Assembly (NCBI GenBank): GCA_038522635.1
Contig: JBCBJZ010000098.1
Span: 1-14,379, forward strand
Source: JBCBJZ01 sp038522635
GTDB taxonomy: Bacteria > Pseudomonadota > Alphaproteobacteria > Rhizobiales > Hyphomicrobiaceae
Reading direction: 5' to 3'
DNA: 14,379 nucleotides
Made by a program: the position numbers and the translations under genes
Notes under the pieces: model-generated
The model's input: only the letters and a program-made list of their open reading frames with translations
Databases searched by the model: none
Told to the model about the DNA's origin: nothing
Shown here: positions 1 through 5,917 of the stretch, piece by piece
How the letters are laid out: each line of letters begins with the position of its first letter
How positions within the stretch are numbered: position 1 is the first letter of the stretch

Positions 1-855
1 CGCGGCTTGGCTTCGTTGATCGGTGAGCCGACAGCGGCGGCCATCGCGCTTCCGCCTGAGGGTGAGCAGCGCCTGCTTGAGATCGATCAGTTGTTCGGGA
101 GCCCGTCGAACCCGCGCAAGGCCTTTGCCGAAGAGGATCTGGCGGAACTCGCTGACTCCATTCGCACCAAAGGGCTGGTGCAGCCGATCCTGTGTCGGCC
201 CGATCCGAAGGTTGTCGGCAAGTTCGAGATCGTCGCCGGCGAGCGCCGTTGGCGTGCGGCGCAGAAGGCAGGGCTGCAACAAGTCCCGGTGATCGTCCGC
301 CAGTTGACCGAGCAGGAAGTGCTCGAACTTGCGATCATCGAAAACGTTCAGCGCGCCGACTTGAATGCCATCGAGGAAGCGAACGGTTATCGCGAGTTGA
401 TCGAGCGCTATGGCTACAAGCAAGATGCGCTCGCAGAAGTCATCGGCAAGAGCCGCAGTCACCTGGCCAACATGATGCGGCTTTTGAAGTTGCCGCAGGA
501 TGTGCAGTCGATGGTGCAGCAGGGCCAGATTTCCGCGGGCCATGCACGGTGCCTGATCGGTCGCGAGGATGCCGGTGTTTTGGCACGTCGCGTCGTGGAC
601 GATGGGCTGTCGGTGCGCGAGATCGAAGCGCTGGTCCATAGCGCGGAGAAGGCGGGCTCACGCGATGGCGGTGAGAACAAGCCGCGCGACAAGGACGCCG
701 ATACGGTCGCTTTTGAAAAGGAACTGTCAGACGCGCTCGGGCTGAAGGTGGTGATCCGCCGTGGTTCCGGCGAGAGCGGCACGCTGATCATTAAATACGG
801 CAACTTCGATCAGCTCGACTACATCAAGATGCGCCTGACCGGCCTGGGTTCTTAG
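1..855 (+). CDS. parB: Chromosome-partitioning protein ParB (5' partial)
   Basis: ParB is the CTP-dependent DNA clamp that loads at parS sites and works with ParA to segregate replication origins. The frame is open from base 1 (Arg-Gly, then a TTG at 7), and the first visible residues RGLASLIGE match the conserved ParB N-terminus, so the true start lies left of the window and the TTG at 7 is not the start. Counting from that TTG: the ParB/Srx CTP-binding core with NPRK near 35-38, GERRWRA at 78-84 and ENVQRADLN at 112-120; a helix-turn-helix around 139-163 (DALAEVIGKSRSHLANMM); then a charged linker and a C-terminal dimerisation segment (about 230-282). It ends at TAG 853-855. In many alphaproteobacteria parAB sits with gidAB and holA; here hisE follows after 224 bp. 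Identity is very secure; only the N-terminus is missing. Confidence 0.96.
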   Translation, partial: RGLASLIGEPTAAAIALPPEGEQRLLEIDQLFGSPSNPRKAFAEEDLAELADSIRTKGLVQPILCRPDPKVVGKFEIVAGERRWRAAQKAGLQQVPVIVRQLTEQEVLELAIIENVQRADLNAIEEANGYRELIERYGYKQDALAEVIGKSRSHLANMMRLLKLPQDVQSMVQQGQISAGHARCLIGREDAGVLARRVVDDGLSVREIEALVHSAEKAGSRDGGENKPRDKDADTVAFEKELSDALGLKVVIRRGSGESGTLIIKYGNFDQLDYIKMRLTGLGS

Positions 856-978
856 AGGTCTGGGCCCATAGAGTCATGGGGACTTCGCGTTCTGCCGGCG
901 GAAAATGCGCCCCGTGACCCACGGCTCGTGGCGCCCCCCGTTAAATGACGTGCACCTGCAAGCCGTACGAAGCGCGCC

Positions 979-1020
979 CTTGACCTTTGTCAGAGTGCCA
1001 CGCGCCGTGATAGCCTGCTG
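979..1020 (+). promoter_or_regulatory. Possible promoter upstream of hisE-coaA (weak)
   Basis: CTTGACC at 979-985 fits the alphaproteobacterial -35 consensus, but the best -10-like string (GTGATAG around 1007-1013) is about 21-22 bp away, longer than the preferred 17. hisE needs some promoter because it is separated from parB by 224 bp. The spacer also holds two small hairpins (CCCAT/ATGGG at 865-880 and CCACG/CGTGG at 919-931) without T-runs, so no clear parB terminator is visible. Confidence 0.25.
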
Positions 1021-1079
1021 AACGCCCGGGCGCAGGCCGCGCCCCACGCGGAGAGTTTAGCGTCACACGTGGTGCGGCC

Positions 1080-1403
1080 ATGCACGATACCTTGAAAGCG
1101 TTACAAGCCACCCTTGCCGCTCGCCGAAGCGAAACGGCCGAGCGCTCCTACACGCGCTCGCTGCTTGAGGGCGGCCCGACCAAGTGCGCCAAGAAGTTCG
1201 GCGAAGAAGCGGTTGAATTGGTCATCGCCGGTGTGGGCGAGGACGATGCGGCTTTGACCAACGAAGCCGCCGACGTGGTCTATCACCTGCTGGTCCTGCT
1301 GGAAGCGCGCGGCGTCGCCTTCGATGACGTTCTCGGCGAGCTGGAGCGTCGCATGGGGACGTCGGGTCATGACGAGAAGGCCTCGCGCGGGAGGCGGTCA
1401 TGA
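1080..1403 (+). CDS. hisE: Phosphoribosyl-ATP diphosphatase HisE
   Basis: HisE hydrolyses phosphoribosyl-ATP to phosphoribosyl-AMP and pyrophosphate, the second step of histidine biosynthesis, in the cytoplasm. The 107-residue protein has the all-alpha MazG-like fold signatures: SYTRSLLEGGPTKCAKKFGE (about 23-42), the metal-binding EEAVE at 42-46 and NEAADVVYHLLVLL at 61-74. The length is normal for a stand-alone HisE. The ATG at 1080 has only a weak ribosome-binding site, but the protein begins where HisE proteins usually do. Its TGA overlaps the ATG of coaA (ATGA), a pairing seen in many alphaproteobacteria, where hisE-coaA usually close a his operon after hisF. Here the upstream his genes are absent. 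Confidence 0.95.
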   Translation: MHDTLKALQATLAARRSETAERSYTRSLLEGGPTKCAKKFGEEAVELVIAGVGEDDAALTNEAADVVYHLLVLLEARGVAFDDVLGELERRMGTSGHDEKASRGRRS

Positions 1404-2566
1404 GTGCACCCGGCGGCATGTCAGAAGGCATGCGCATGGCGCGTGCTGCACGTGCTGCTGCTGGCGGTATAAGCGGGACTCTGCCTGGATCGGTGTCGCC
1501 AGCGGATGAAGCAGTTGGGGATGCCAGCGGGACGAGGAGCGGGACTGGCAGCGGCGGGGCGGGACGACCGGCGTCTGGCGGCGAGACCCGCGTTGATCTC
1601 GACGCATCGGCTTCCGCGCCGTCCGGCCTGCAATTTTCGCCTTACCGCGTGTTTGAGCGCGAGGAATGGGCGGCGCTGCGCAAAGATACGCCGATGTCGC
1701 TTGTGCCACGCGAATTGGATCGGCTGTCCGGCCTCATCGAAGTGCTTTCGATGGAAGAGGTGGAGCAGATCTACCTGCCGATGTCGCGGCTTTTGAACCT
1801 GTACGTGGCGGCCGCTGTTGAACTGCACGCCGTTACGAAACGCTTCCTCCATGGGGGCGAAGGCAAGACGCCGTTCATCATCGGGGTCGCGGGGTCGGTC
1901 GCCGTTGGCAAGAGTACGACTGCGCGTGTGCTGCAAGCCTTGCTGGCGCGGTGGCCCGATCACCCGCGCGTCGACCTCGTGACCACCGACGGTTTCCTGA
2001 TGCCGAATGCTGAGCTCGAGGCACGCGGCCTGATGGCGCGCAAGGGTTTCCCCGAGAGCTTCGATACCGCACGGCTGTTGAACTTCCTCGCCGATGTGAA
2101 GGCCGGTCAGGCGCGGGTCGCAGCCCCGGTCTACTCACACTTTCACTACGATGTGCAACCTGACCAGCAGGTCATTGTCGATCGACCCGACATCCTGATC
2201 GTCGAAGGTCTGAATGTGCTGCAACCGGCGCGCGTGCAGTCCTCGGAAGCGAAGCCGCGGCCGTTCGTGTCGGACTTTTTCGATTTCTCCATTTTCATGG
2301 ATGCCGATGAGGCGATGCTGGAGACCTGGTACGTGACGCGCTTTCTACGCTTGCGCGAGACGGCGTTCCGCGACCCGGAGGCGTACTTCCACCGCTATGC
2401 GCATTTGTCCGATGCCGATGCAACGGCGCAGGCCAAGCAGATTTGGCACGACATCAACCGGGTCAACCTGACGGCCAACATTCTGCCAACGCGGGAGCGG
2501 GCGCGGCTTGTGCTGCGTAAGGGTCGCAATCATCGCGTTGAGAGTGTCGCGCTGCGCAAGCTTTAG
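1400..2566 (+). CDS. coaA: Type I pantothenate kinase with long N-terminal extension
   Basis: CoaA phosphorylates pantothenate with ATP, the first and usually rate-limiting step of coenzyme A synthesis. The catalytic part starts near residue 79 (FSPYRVFEREEW). It has the P-loop GSVAVGKS at 165-172, TTDGF at 195-199 (the Asp expected to act as catalytic base), KGFPESFD at 215-222, PVYSHFHYD at 243-251, VEGLNVLQ at 268-275 and NILPTRERARL near the C-terminus. At 388 residues it is about 70 longer than E. coli CoaA (316); the excess is an N-terminal Gly/Ala/Ser-rich region. Start 1400 is supported by GGGAGG at 1389-1394, five bases upstream, and by the ATGA overlap with hisE. No equally good site precedes the conserved core, so the extension looks real. 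Very secure family call. Confidence 0.97.
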   Translation: MSAPGGMSEGMRMARAARAAAGGISGTLPGSVSPADEAVGDASGTRSGTGSGGAGRPASGGETRVDLDASASAPSGLQFSPYRVFEREEWAALRKDTPMSLVPRELDRLSGLIEVLSMEEVEQIYLPMSRLLNLYVAAAVELHAVTKRFLHGGEGKTPFIIGVAGSVAVGKSTTARVLQALLARWPDHPRVDLVTTDGFLMPNAELEARGLMARKGFPESFDTARLLNFLADVKAGQARVAAPVYSHFHYDVQPDQQVIVDRPDILIVEGLNVLQPARVQSSEAKPRPFVSDFFDFSIFMDADEAMLETWYVTRFLRLRETAFRDPEAYFHRYAHLSDADATAQAKQIWHDINRVNLTANILPTRERARLVLRKGRNHRVESVALRKL

Positions 2567-2574
2567 CGGTCATC

Positions 2575-2591
2575 CGCTTCAAGCTGAAGCG
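2575..2591. terminator. Hairpin between convergent coaA and adenylate cyclase genes
   Basis: CGCTTCA-AGC-TGAAGCG forms a 7-bp stem with a 3-nt loop just after the coaA stop, in the 80-bp convergent gap. No T-run follows on either strand, so it is a weak terminator candidate or a 3'-end stabilising hairpin. Confidence 0.35.
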
Positions 2592-2646
2592 AACCGACTC
2601 TAAGGCACCCGCGGTCGGCGATGTTGTGTTGGGTGATGGGATGAGG

Positions 2647-3972
2647 TTACCCGTGGGCCTCAGCCTTTGCTGGCCTGCCGTCGGCGATCTGCATTGCCCC
2701 TGCGGCCGCGTCGCTCGGTTCACCGCGCAAGATCCAGGTGTCGAGCGGGCCCATGCCTTTGATCTCGGTCTTGCCACGATGCTGCATGGCAAAGCCGTCT
2801 TGAGCCAGGGCCGCTTGCACGGTCGCTGAAACCTGCACTTCGCCGGGCGGCGCGGTGCTTTCCAGGCGCGCGGCGAGGTTCACCGTGTCACCCCAGACAT
2901 CGTAAGTCAGCCGCTTAGCGCCAATGACGCCGGCCATCAGCGGACCTGACGCGATACCAATGCGCATGACCAACGCAACGCCATGGTCGGCCGCCACGCG
3001 GTCCGCTTCCGCCATCATCGCTAGGGCCAAGCGAGCAAGCCGCGCTTCATGATCGTCCACCTGTTCGGGCACGCCAGCCGCGACCATATAGGCATCGCCG
3101 ATCGTCTTGATCTTCTCACAGCCGTGCGCGGCTGCATGCGCATCGAAGCCCTTCATGAGATCGTTCAACAACGCAACCGTGCGCTGCGGCCCCAGGCCCT
3201 TGGACGTCGGCACAAAGCCCTTCAGGTCCGAGAACAGAACCGATGCGCTTTCCACGCTGTCGGAGATCGCCTCGCCGGGCGCCCGACGCAAACGGTCCAC
3301 CACGCTGACGGGCAGGATGTTGCGCAACAACGCATCCGTTTCGCGCTGCGCATCGTCGGCGAGTTTGAAGGCGTAGTAGACGACGCCCGCGACGACCACA
3401 AAGGTCGTGACCGCAGCGCTTACATAAATCGAATCGAGGTTGTCACTGCTGACCGCAACCAGGTCGACGTCGCCTGGAAACATGAACCAGCTCGCCAGAT
3501 GCAACGCAAATGCGGTGACCACCACCAGCAGCACGAGCCACAGGCGCTCAAGGCCGAGGATCACGAAAGGCGCGGCGGCGAGCGCAATGTACTGCAGATG
3601 CACGCCTGAGCTGCGGCCTAGATAGGCAACGATCCAAAACATGCAGATCAGTTCGGCGCCCGCGATCATCAAGCCGCCCGCGATCTCGCTATAGCGGTGC
3701 AGGAACGGCACCGAGGCGGCGGCGGCGATCAAGAATAGGTTGATGAAGATCACCGGCTTCCAAAGCTGGTAGTCGACGAAGAAGTGGTGGATCACATAGA
3801 CCGACGTGAAGAAGACGACCAGATAGGCGACCACGTTCATGATCTTGAGGCGGCGCACGATTTCCGGGCGGTAGCCCTGGGTACCGGCCTCGATCGCTTG
3901 CTTGATGCGGGGGCGGATCACGGTGCGCCACGCTGTGGCGAGGGGGGCAAGGGCTGGATGTGAGATGGCCAT
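2647..3972 (-). CDS. Membrane-anchored class III adenylate cyclase
   Basis: Converts ATP to cyclic AMP; catalytic domain in the cytoplasm behind a membrane module. The start is ATG 3972: GGAGG (bases 3979-3983 on the plus strand) lies 6 nt upstream. An in-frame extension to 4086 would add 38 residues but is not supported by such a site. From 3972 the protein has 441 residues. About six hydrophobic segments lie between residues 45 and 203, followed by a linker helix (about 204-240) and the cyclase homology domain (about 242-415). Visible catalytic residues: FSDLKGF with metal Asp at 249; EKIKTIGD with adenine-binding Lys 289 and second metal Asp 293; TYDVWGDTVNLAAR with adenine-binding Asp 358 and transition-state Asn 365 and Arg 369. 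The Lys/Asp pair indicates adenylate rather than guanylate cyclase. The signal sensed by the membrane part is unknown. It lies downstream of the GNAT gene, 145 bp away, same strand. Confidence 0.93.
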   Translation of the reverse strand: MAISHPALAPLATAWRTVIRPRIKQAIEAGTQGYRPEIVRRLKIMNVVAYLVVFFTSVYVIHHFFVDYQLWKPVIFINLFLIAAAASVPFLHRYSEIAGGLMIAGAELICMFWIVAYLGRSSGVHLQYIALAAAPFVILGLERLWLVLLVVVTAFALHLASWFMFPGDVDLVAVSSDNLDSIYVSAAVTTFVVVAGVVYYAFKLADDAQRETDALLRNILPVSVVDRLRRAPGEAISDSVESASVLFSDLKGFVPTSKGLGPQRTVALLNDLMKGFDAHAAAHGCEKIKTIGDAYMVAAGVPEQVDDHEARLARLALAMMAEADRVAADHGVALVMRIGIASGPLMAGVIGAKRLTYDVWGDTVNLAARLESTAPPGEVQVSATVQAALAQDGFAMQHRGKTEIKGMGPLDTWILRGEPSDAAAGAMQIADGRPAKAEAHG

Positions 3973-4037
3973 CGGTTGCCTCCAAAGCGCGTTGGCCCGG
4001 ATCGGGTCGTACGCGTTGCGTTGGGTTGGTCGAACCT

Positions 4038-4121
4038 GTGCAGGCGACGGCTGCACCGTAGCGAATGAACAAGGCGCTGTGCTCACGGGCAGCTAGCATC
4101 TAGCAGGTCGTAGGCAGCTAG
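4038..4121. other. Short repeats in the GNAT-cyclase spacer
   Basis: The spacer upstream of the cyclase holds an inverted repeat GTGCAG-N7-CTGCAC (4038-4056), a small hairpin GCTAG-CAT-CTAGC (about 4092-4104) and a direct repeat GGCAGCTAG at 4088-4096 and 4113-4121, the second overlapping the GNAT stop codon. None is followed by a T-run, and no clear promoter for the cyclase is visible. They could be operator or 3'-end elements, or chance. Confidence 0.25.
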
Positions 4122-4726
4122 AGCCAGAGCTTCATGCCAGCATGGGTGGCTTGAAAGCCAAGGCCCTCGTAGAAGCGGCGGGCGCGTTCGCGCCTAAGAT
4201 CGCTGGTGAGTTGCACCAAAACGGCCCCACGCAGCCGGGCCCGGCGTACGGCCTCTTCTATCAGCAAGCGGCCAAGCCCAGCGCCACGATGATCCTCGTG
4301 GACGCGGACCGCTTCGACTTGTGTGCGCCAACCGCCGCTGTAGCTCAGGCCTGGGATGAAGGTCAGCTGCAGGCAGGCGCAGGGAGGTGCCGTGGAGCCT
4401 TCTTGAGTGGGCTCGGTGTTGTCCGGTTTGCTCGCATCGACGGCCACCAGGATGGTGTTGTGCGGATCAGCGGCGATGGCCGCGAAGGCCGCGTCGTAGG
4501 GTTCAGCGTTGGATGCGTAGGGGGCTTGGCGTGTGCGTCCGAGGCTGTCGTTGGCCAACAGGGCGATCAATGCGGGAAGGTCGGCGGGGCTCGCTTCGCG
4601 GATGACGTAGCGCGCTGCTGGCGTGTTGGTCTGTGCGACCGCTTTTGTCGCTGCCGGCGCCGTTGTCGGTTCGGCTTCAACCTGAGGCGTCCTTGACCTA
4701 GGCGTCGGGTTCGCGCGCTCCGGCAT
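4118..4726 (-). CDS. GNAT-family N-acetyltransferase
   Basis: Predicted acetyl-CoA-dependent acyltransferase of unknown substrate, cytoplasmic. ATG 4726 is chosen because AAGAGG lies 6 nt upstream; an ATG two codons earlier (4732) abuts that site directly. The 202-residue protein has a low-complexity Pro/Thr/Ala N-terminus (1-38), then the GNAT fold: YVIREASPADLPALIALL (40-57), IPGLSYSGGWRTQVEAVRV (124-142), the acetyl-CoA loop RGAGLG at 147-152, VQLTSD (171-176) and the C-terminal RRFYEGLGFQATHAGMKLWL (183-202). The overlap with the end of rimM (4698-4726) implies translational coupling in the ffh-rpsP-rimM cluster. Its position, where many relatives have trmD, does not prove a ribosomal target; protein or antibiotic substrates are equally possible. 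Confidence 0.87.
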   Translation of the reverse strand: MPERANPTPRSRTPQVEAEPTTAPAATKAVAQTNTPAARYVIREASPADLPALIALLANDSLGRTRQAPYASNAEPYDAAFAAIAADPHNTILVAVDASKPDNTEPTQEGSTAPPCACLQLTFIPGLSYSGGWRTQVEAVRVHEDHRGAGLGRLLIEEAVRRARLRGAVLVQLTSDLRRERARRFYEGLGFQATHAGMKLWL

Positions 4727-5315
4727 GGCCATCCTCTTGCGTTTGCGAGGACGTTGCAGGGCGCTTTGCTTCGCCCTCGTCGTCCACGTCGTCTTCCGCC
4801 TCGTTTTGGGTGGTGTCCTCCGCTGGCAGCACCACAACGATGTGTCCGGCGGTCAGATCGAGGACGGGGACGTCTGCCTTGGTGAACGGGATCAGCACGG
4901 TGTCGCGCGCACCGTCGACCGCCACTTCGATGAGGTCGCCGGCGCCGAAATTGTGGACCGCGTGGACCCGGCCGAGTGGTGAACCCTCGGGCGATAGCAC
5001 CGCCATGCCCCGCAGATCTTCGATATAAAACTCATCTTCTGCGGGCGCTGGCAAACGTTCGCGCGGCACGAACAGTTTCATGCCGCGCAACGCGAGCGCT
5101 GCGTCACGGTCGCCGACGCCTTCGATCCTGGCGATCAGCCCTTTGGGCGTTGACCGCTTGATGGTGAGAGCAAAACGCTGCGCGCCGTCTTCGCTCTCAA
5201 GTGGGCCGTAGCGCGCGACGTCCTCCGGCACGGCCGTATAGGCCTTGACGAGCACATCGCCGCGCACCCCGTGAGCCGTGGCGATGACGCCCATCAAGAT
5301 GCGTTTTTGCGCCAT
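4698..5315 (-). CDS. rimM: Ribosome maturation factor RimM
   Basis: RimM assists maturation of the 30S subunit head and binds ribosomal protein S19. The start is ATG 5315, with GGAGG at 5320-5324, four bases upstream; a 20-codon longer frame exists but is not favoured. The 205-residue protein has an N-terminal beta-barrel (MGVIATAHGVRGD at 8-20; GLIARIEGVGDRDAALALRG at 59-78) and a C-terminal PRC-barrel-like domain (DEFYIEDLRGM at 94-104, NFGAGDLIEV at 122-131, VLIPFTKADVPVLDL at 140-154). After about residue 166 there is an acidic, low-complexity tail of roughly 40 residues not needed by the fold. The gene follows rpsP after 75 bp, and its last 29 bases overlap the GNAT gene. Translation may be controlled by the hairpin immediately before its ribosome-binding site. 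Confidence 0.95.
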   Translation of the reverse strand: MAQKRILMGVIATAHGVRGDVLVKAYTAVPEDVARYGPLESEDGAQRFALTIKRSTPKGLIARIEGVGDRDAALALRGMKLFVPRERLPAPAEDEFYIEDLRGMAVLSPEGSPLGRVHAVHNFGAGDLIEVAVDGARDTVLIPFTKADVPVLDLTAGHIVVVLPAEDTTQNEAEDDVDDEGEAKRPATSSQTQEDGHAGAREPDA

Positions 5316-5324
5316 GGGCCCTCC

Positions 5325-5388
5325 GACGGATGAACTTTGTCTTTGTCGTTCATCTGTCGTCTCCGGTGGTGCCACCTACGACGGATGA
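5325..5388 (-). promoter_or_regulatory. Intercistronic RNA element with alternative hairpins before rimM
   Basis: Plus-strand coordinates: GACGGATGAAC at 5325-5335 and GTTCATCTGTC at 5348-5358 form an 11-position inverted repeat (one mismatch in the mRNA sense) with a 12-nt loop. A second direct copy of GACGGATGA lies at 5380-5388. In the mRNA the central element could pair either with the upstream copy or with the downstream copy, which directly abuts the rimM Shine-Dalgarno (5320-5324). The two pairings exclude each other. The repeats are seen in the sequence; a regulatory role is inferred. Confidence 0.45.
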
Positions 5389-5390
5389 GC

Positions 5391-5786
5391 TTAGGACGCA
5401 GCTTCTTCCGCTGGCGCATCAGCTTCAGCGGCAGCCGCATCGGCAGCAGCCTGCGCGGCTTCTGCAGCGGCGGCCTCGCGTTCCTGGCGTTTCTTGCCGG
5501 GCAGCGCCTTCTTGGGGTTGCTCTTGGCTTTGCGGGTCAAAATACCGGCGTTGTCGAGGAAGCGGGCCACACGATCCGTCGGCTGCGCGCCGACCGACAG
5601 CCAATGCTTGATGCGATCTTCGACAAGCTGGATGCGGTCGCCGTGGTCCTTGGGCAGCAGCGGATTGTACGAGCCCACACGCTCGATGAAGCGGCCATCG
5701 CGTGGATCGCGGGAGTTGGCGACGACGATCGAGTAGTACGGGCGCTTTTTCGCGCCGCCACGGGCGAGGCGGATTTTCACGGTCAT
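5391..5786 (-). CDS. rpsP: 30S ribosomal protein S16
   Basis: S16 binds 16S rRNA early in 30S assembly. The N-terminal 85 residues are canonical: MTVKIRLARGGAKKRPYY at 1-18, VVANSRDPRDGRFIERVGSYNP at 21-42 and DRIKHWLSVGAQPTDRVARFL at 57-77. At 131 residues it is longer than E. coli S16 (82) because of a basic linker (KAKSNPKKALPGKKRQ) and a strongly Ala/Glu-rich tail (about 103-131), a type of extension common in alphaproteobacteria. The start ATG 5786 has an AAGGA about 10 nt upstream. It follows ffh after 131 bp with no terminator visible and precedes rimM by 75 bp, so the three are probably co-transcribed. Confidence 0.97.
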   Translation of the reverse strand: MTVKIRLARGGAKKRPYYSIVVANSRDPRDGRFIERVGSYNPLLPKDHGDRIQLVEDRIKHWLSVGAQPTDRVARFLDNAGILTRKAKSNPKKALPGKKRQEREAAAAEAAQAAADAAAAEADAPAEEAAS

Positions 5787-5917
5787 GGTTCAGCAGTCCT
5801 TCAGATGGTTCGTTGGATACAGATTGAGTTGTTGTTGGGTGAAAGCGGGCGCCGTTTTCGGGTTGAACGCAGCGCCTTGTTGGTTCGGGGCCGGGCAGGT
5901 CGAGCGCAAGTCGAGCG

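Noticed and set aside
3049..3609. A 186-residue plus-strand frame across the adenylate cyclase
   Set aside because: It is antisense to a cyclase whose catalytic motifs are all intact; composition is His/Arg-rich, typical of an antisense shadow.
3973..4086. Extension of the adenylate cyclase to a start at 4086
   Set aside because: GGAGG six bases before ATG 3972 is far better, and the added residues show no signal peptide or domain.
2647..4726. cAMP-controlled acetyltransferase system formed by the cyclase and the GNAT
   Set aside because: The GNAT has no cyclic-nucleotide-binding domain, the genes are 145 bp apart, and nothing else links them; adjacency alone is too weak.
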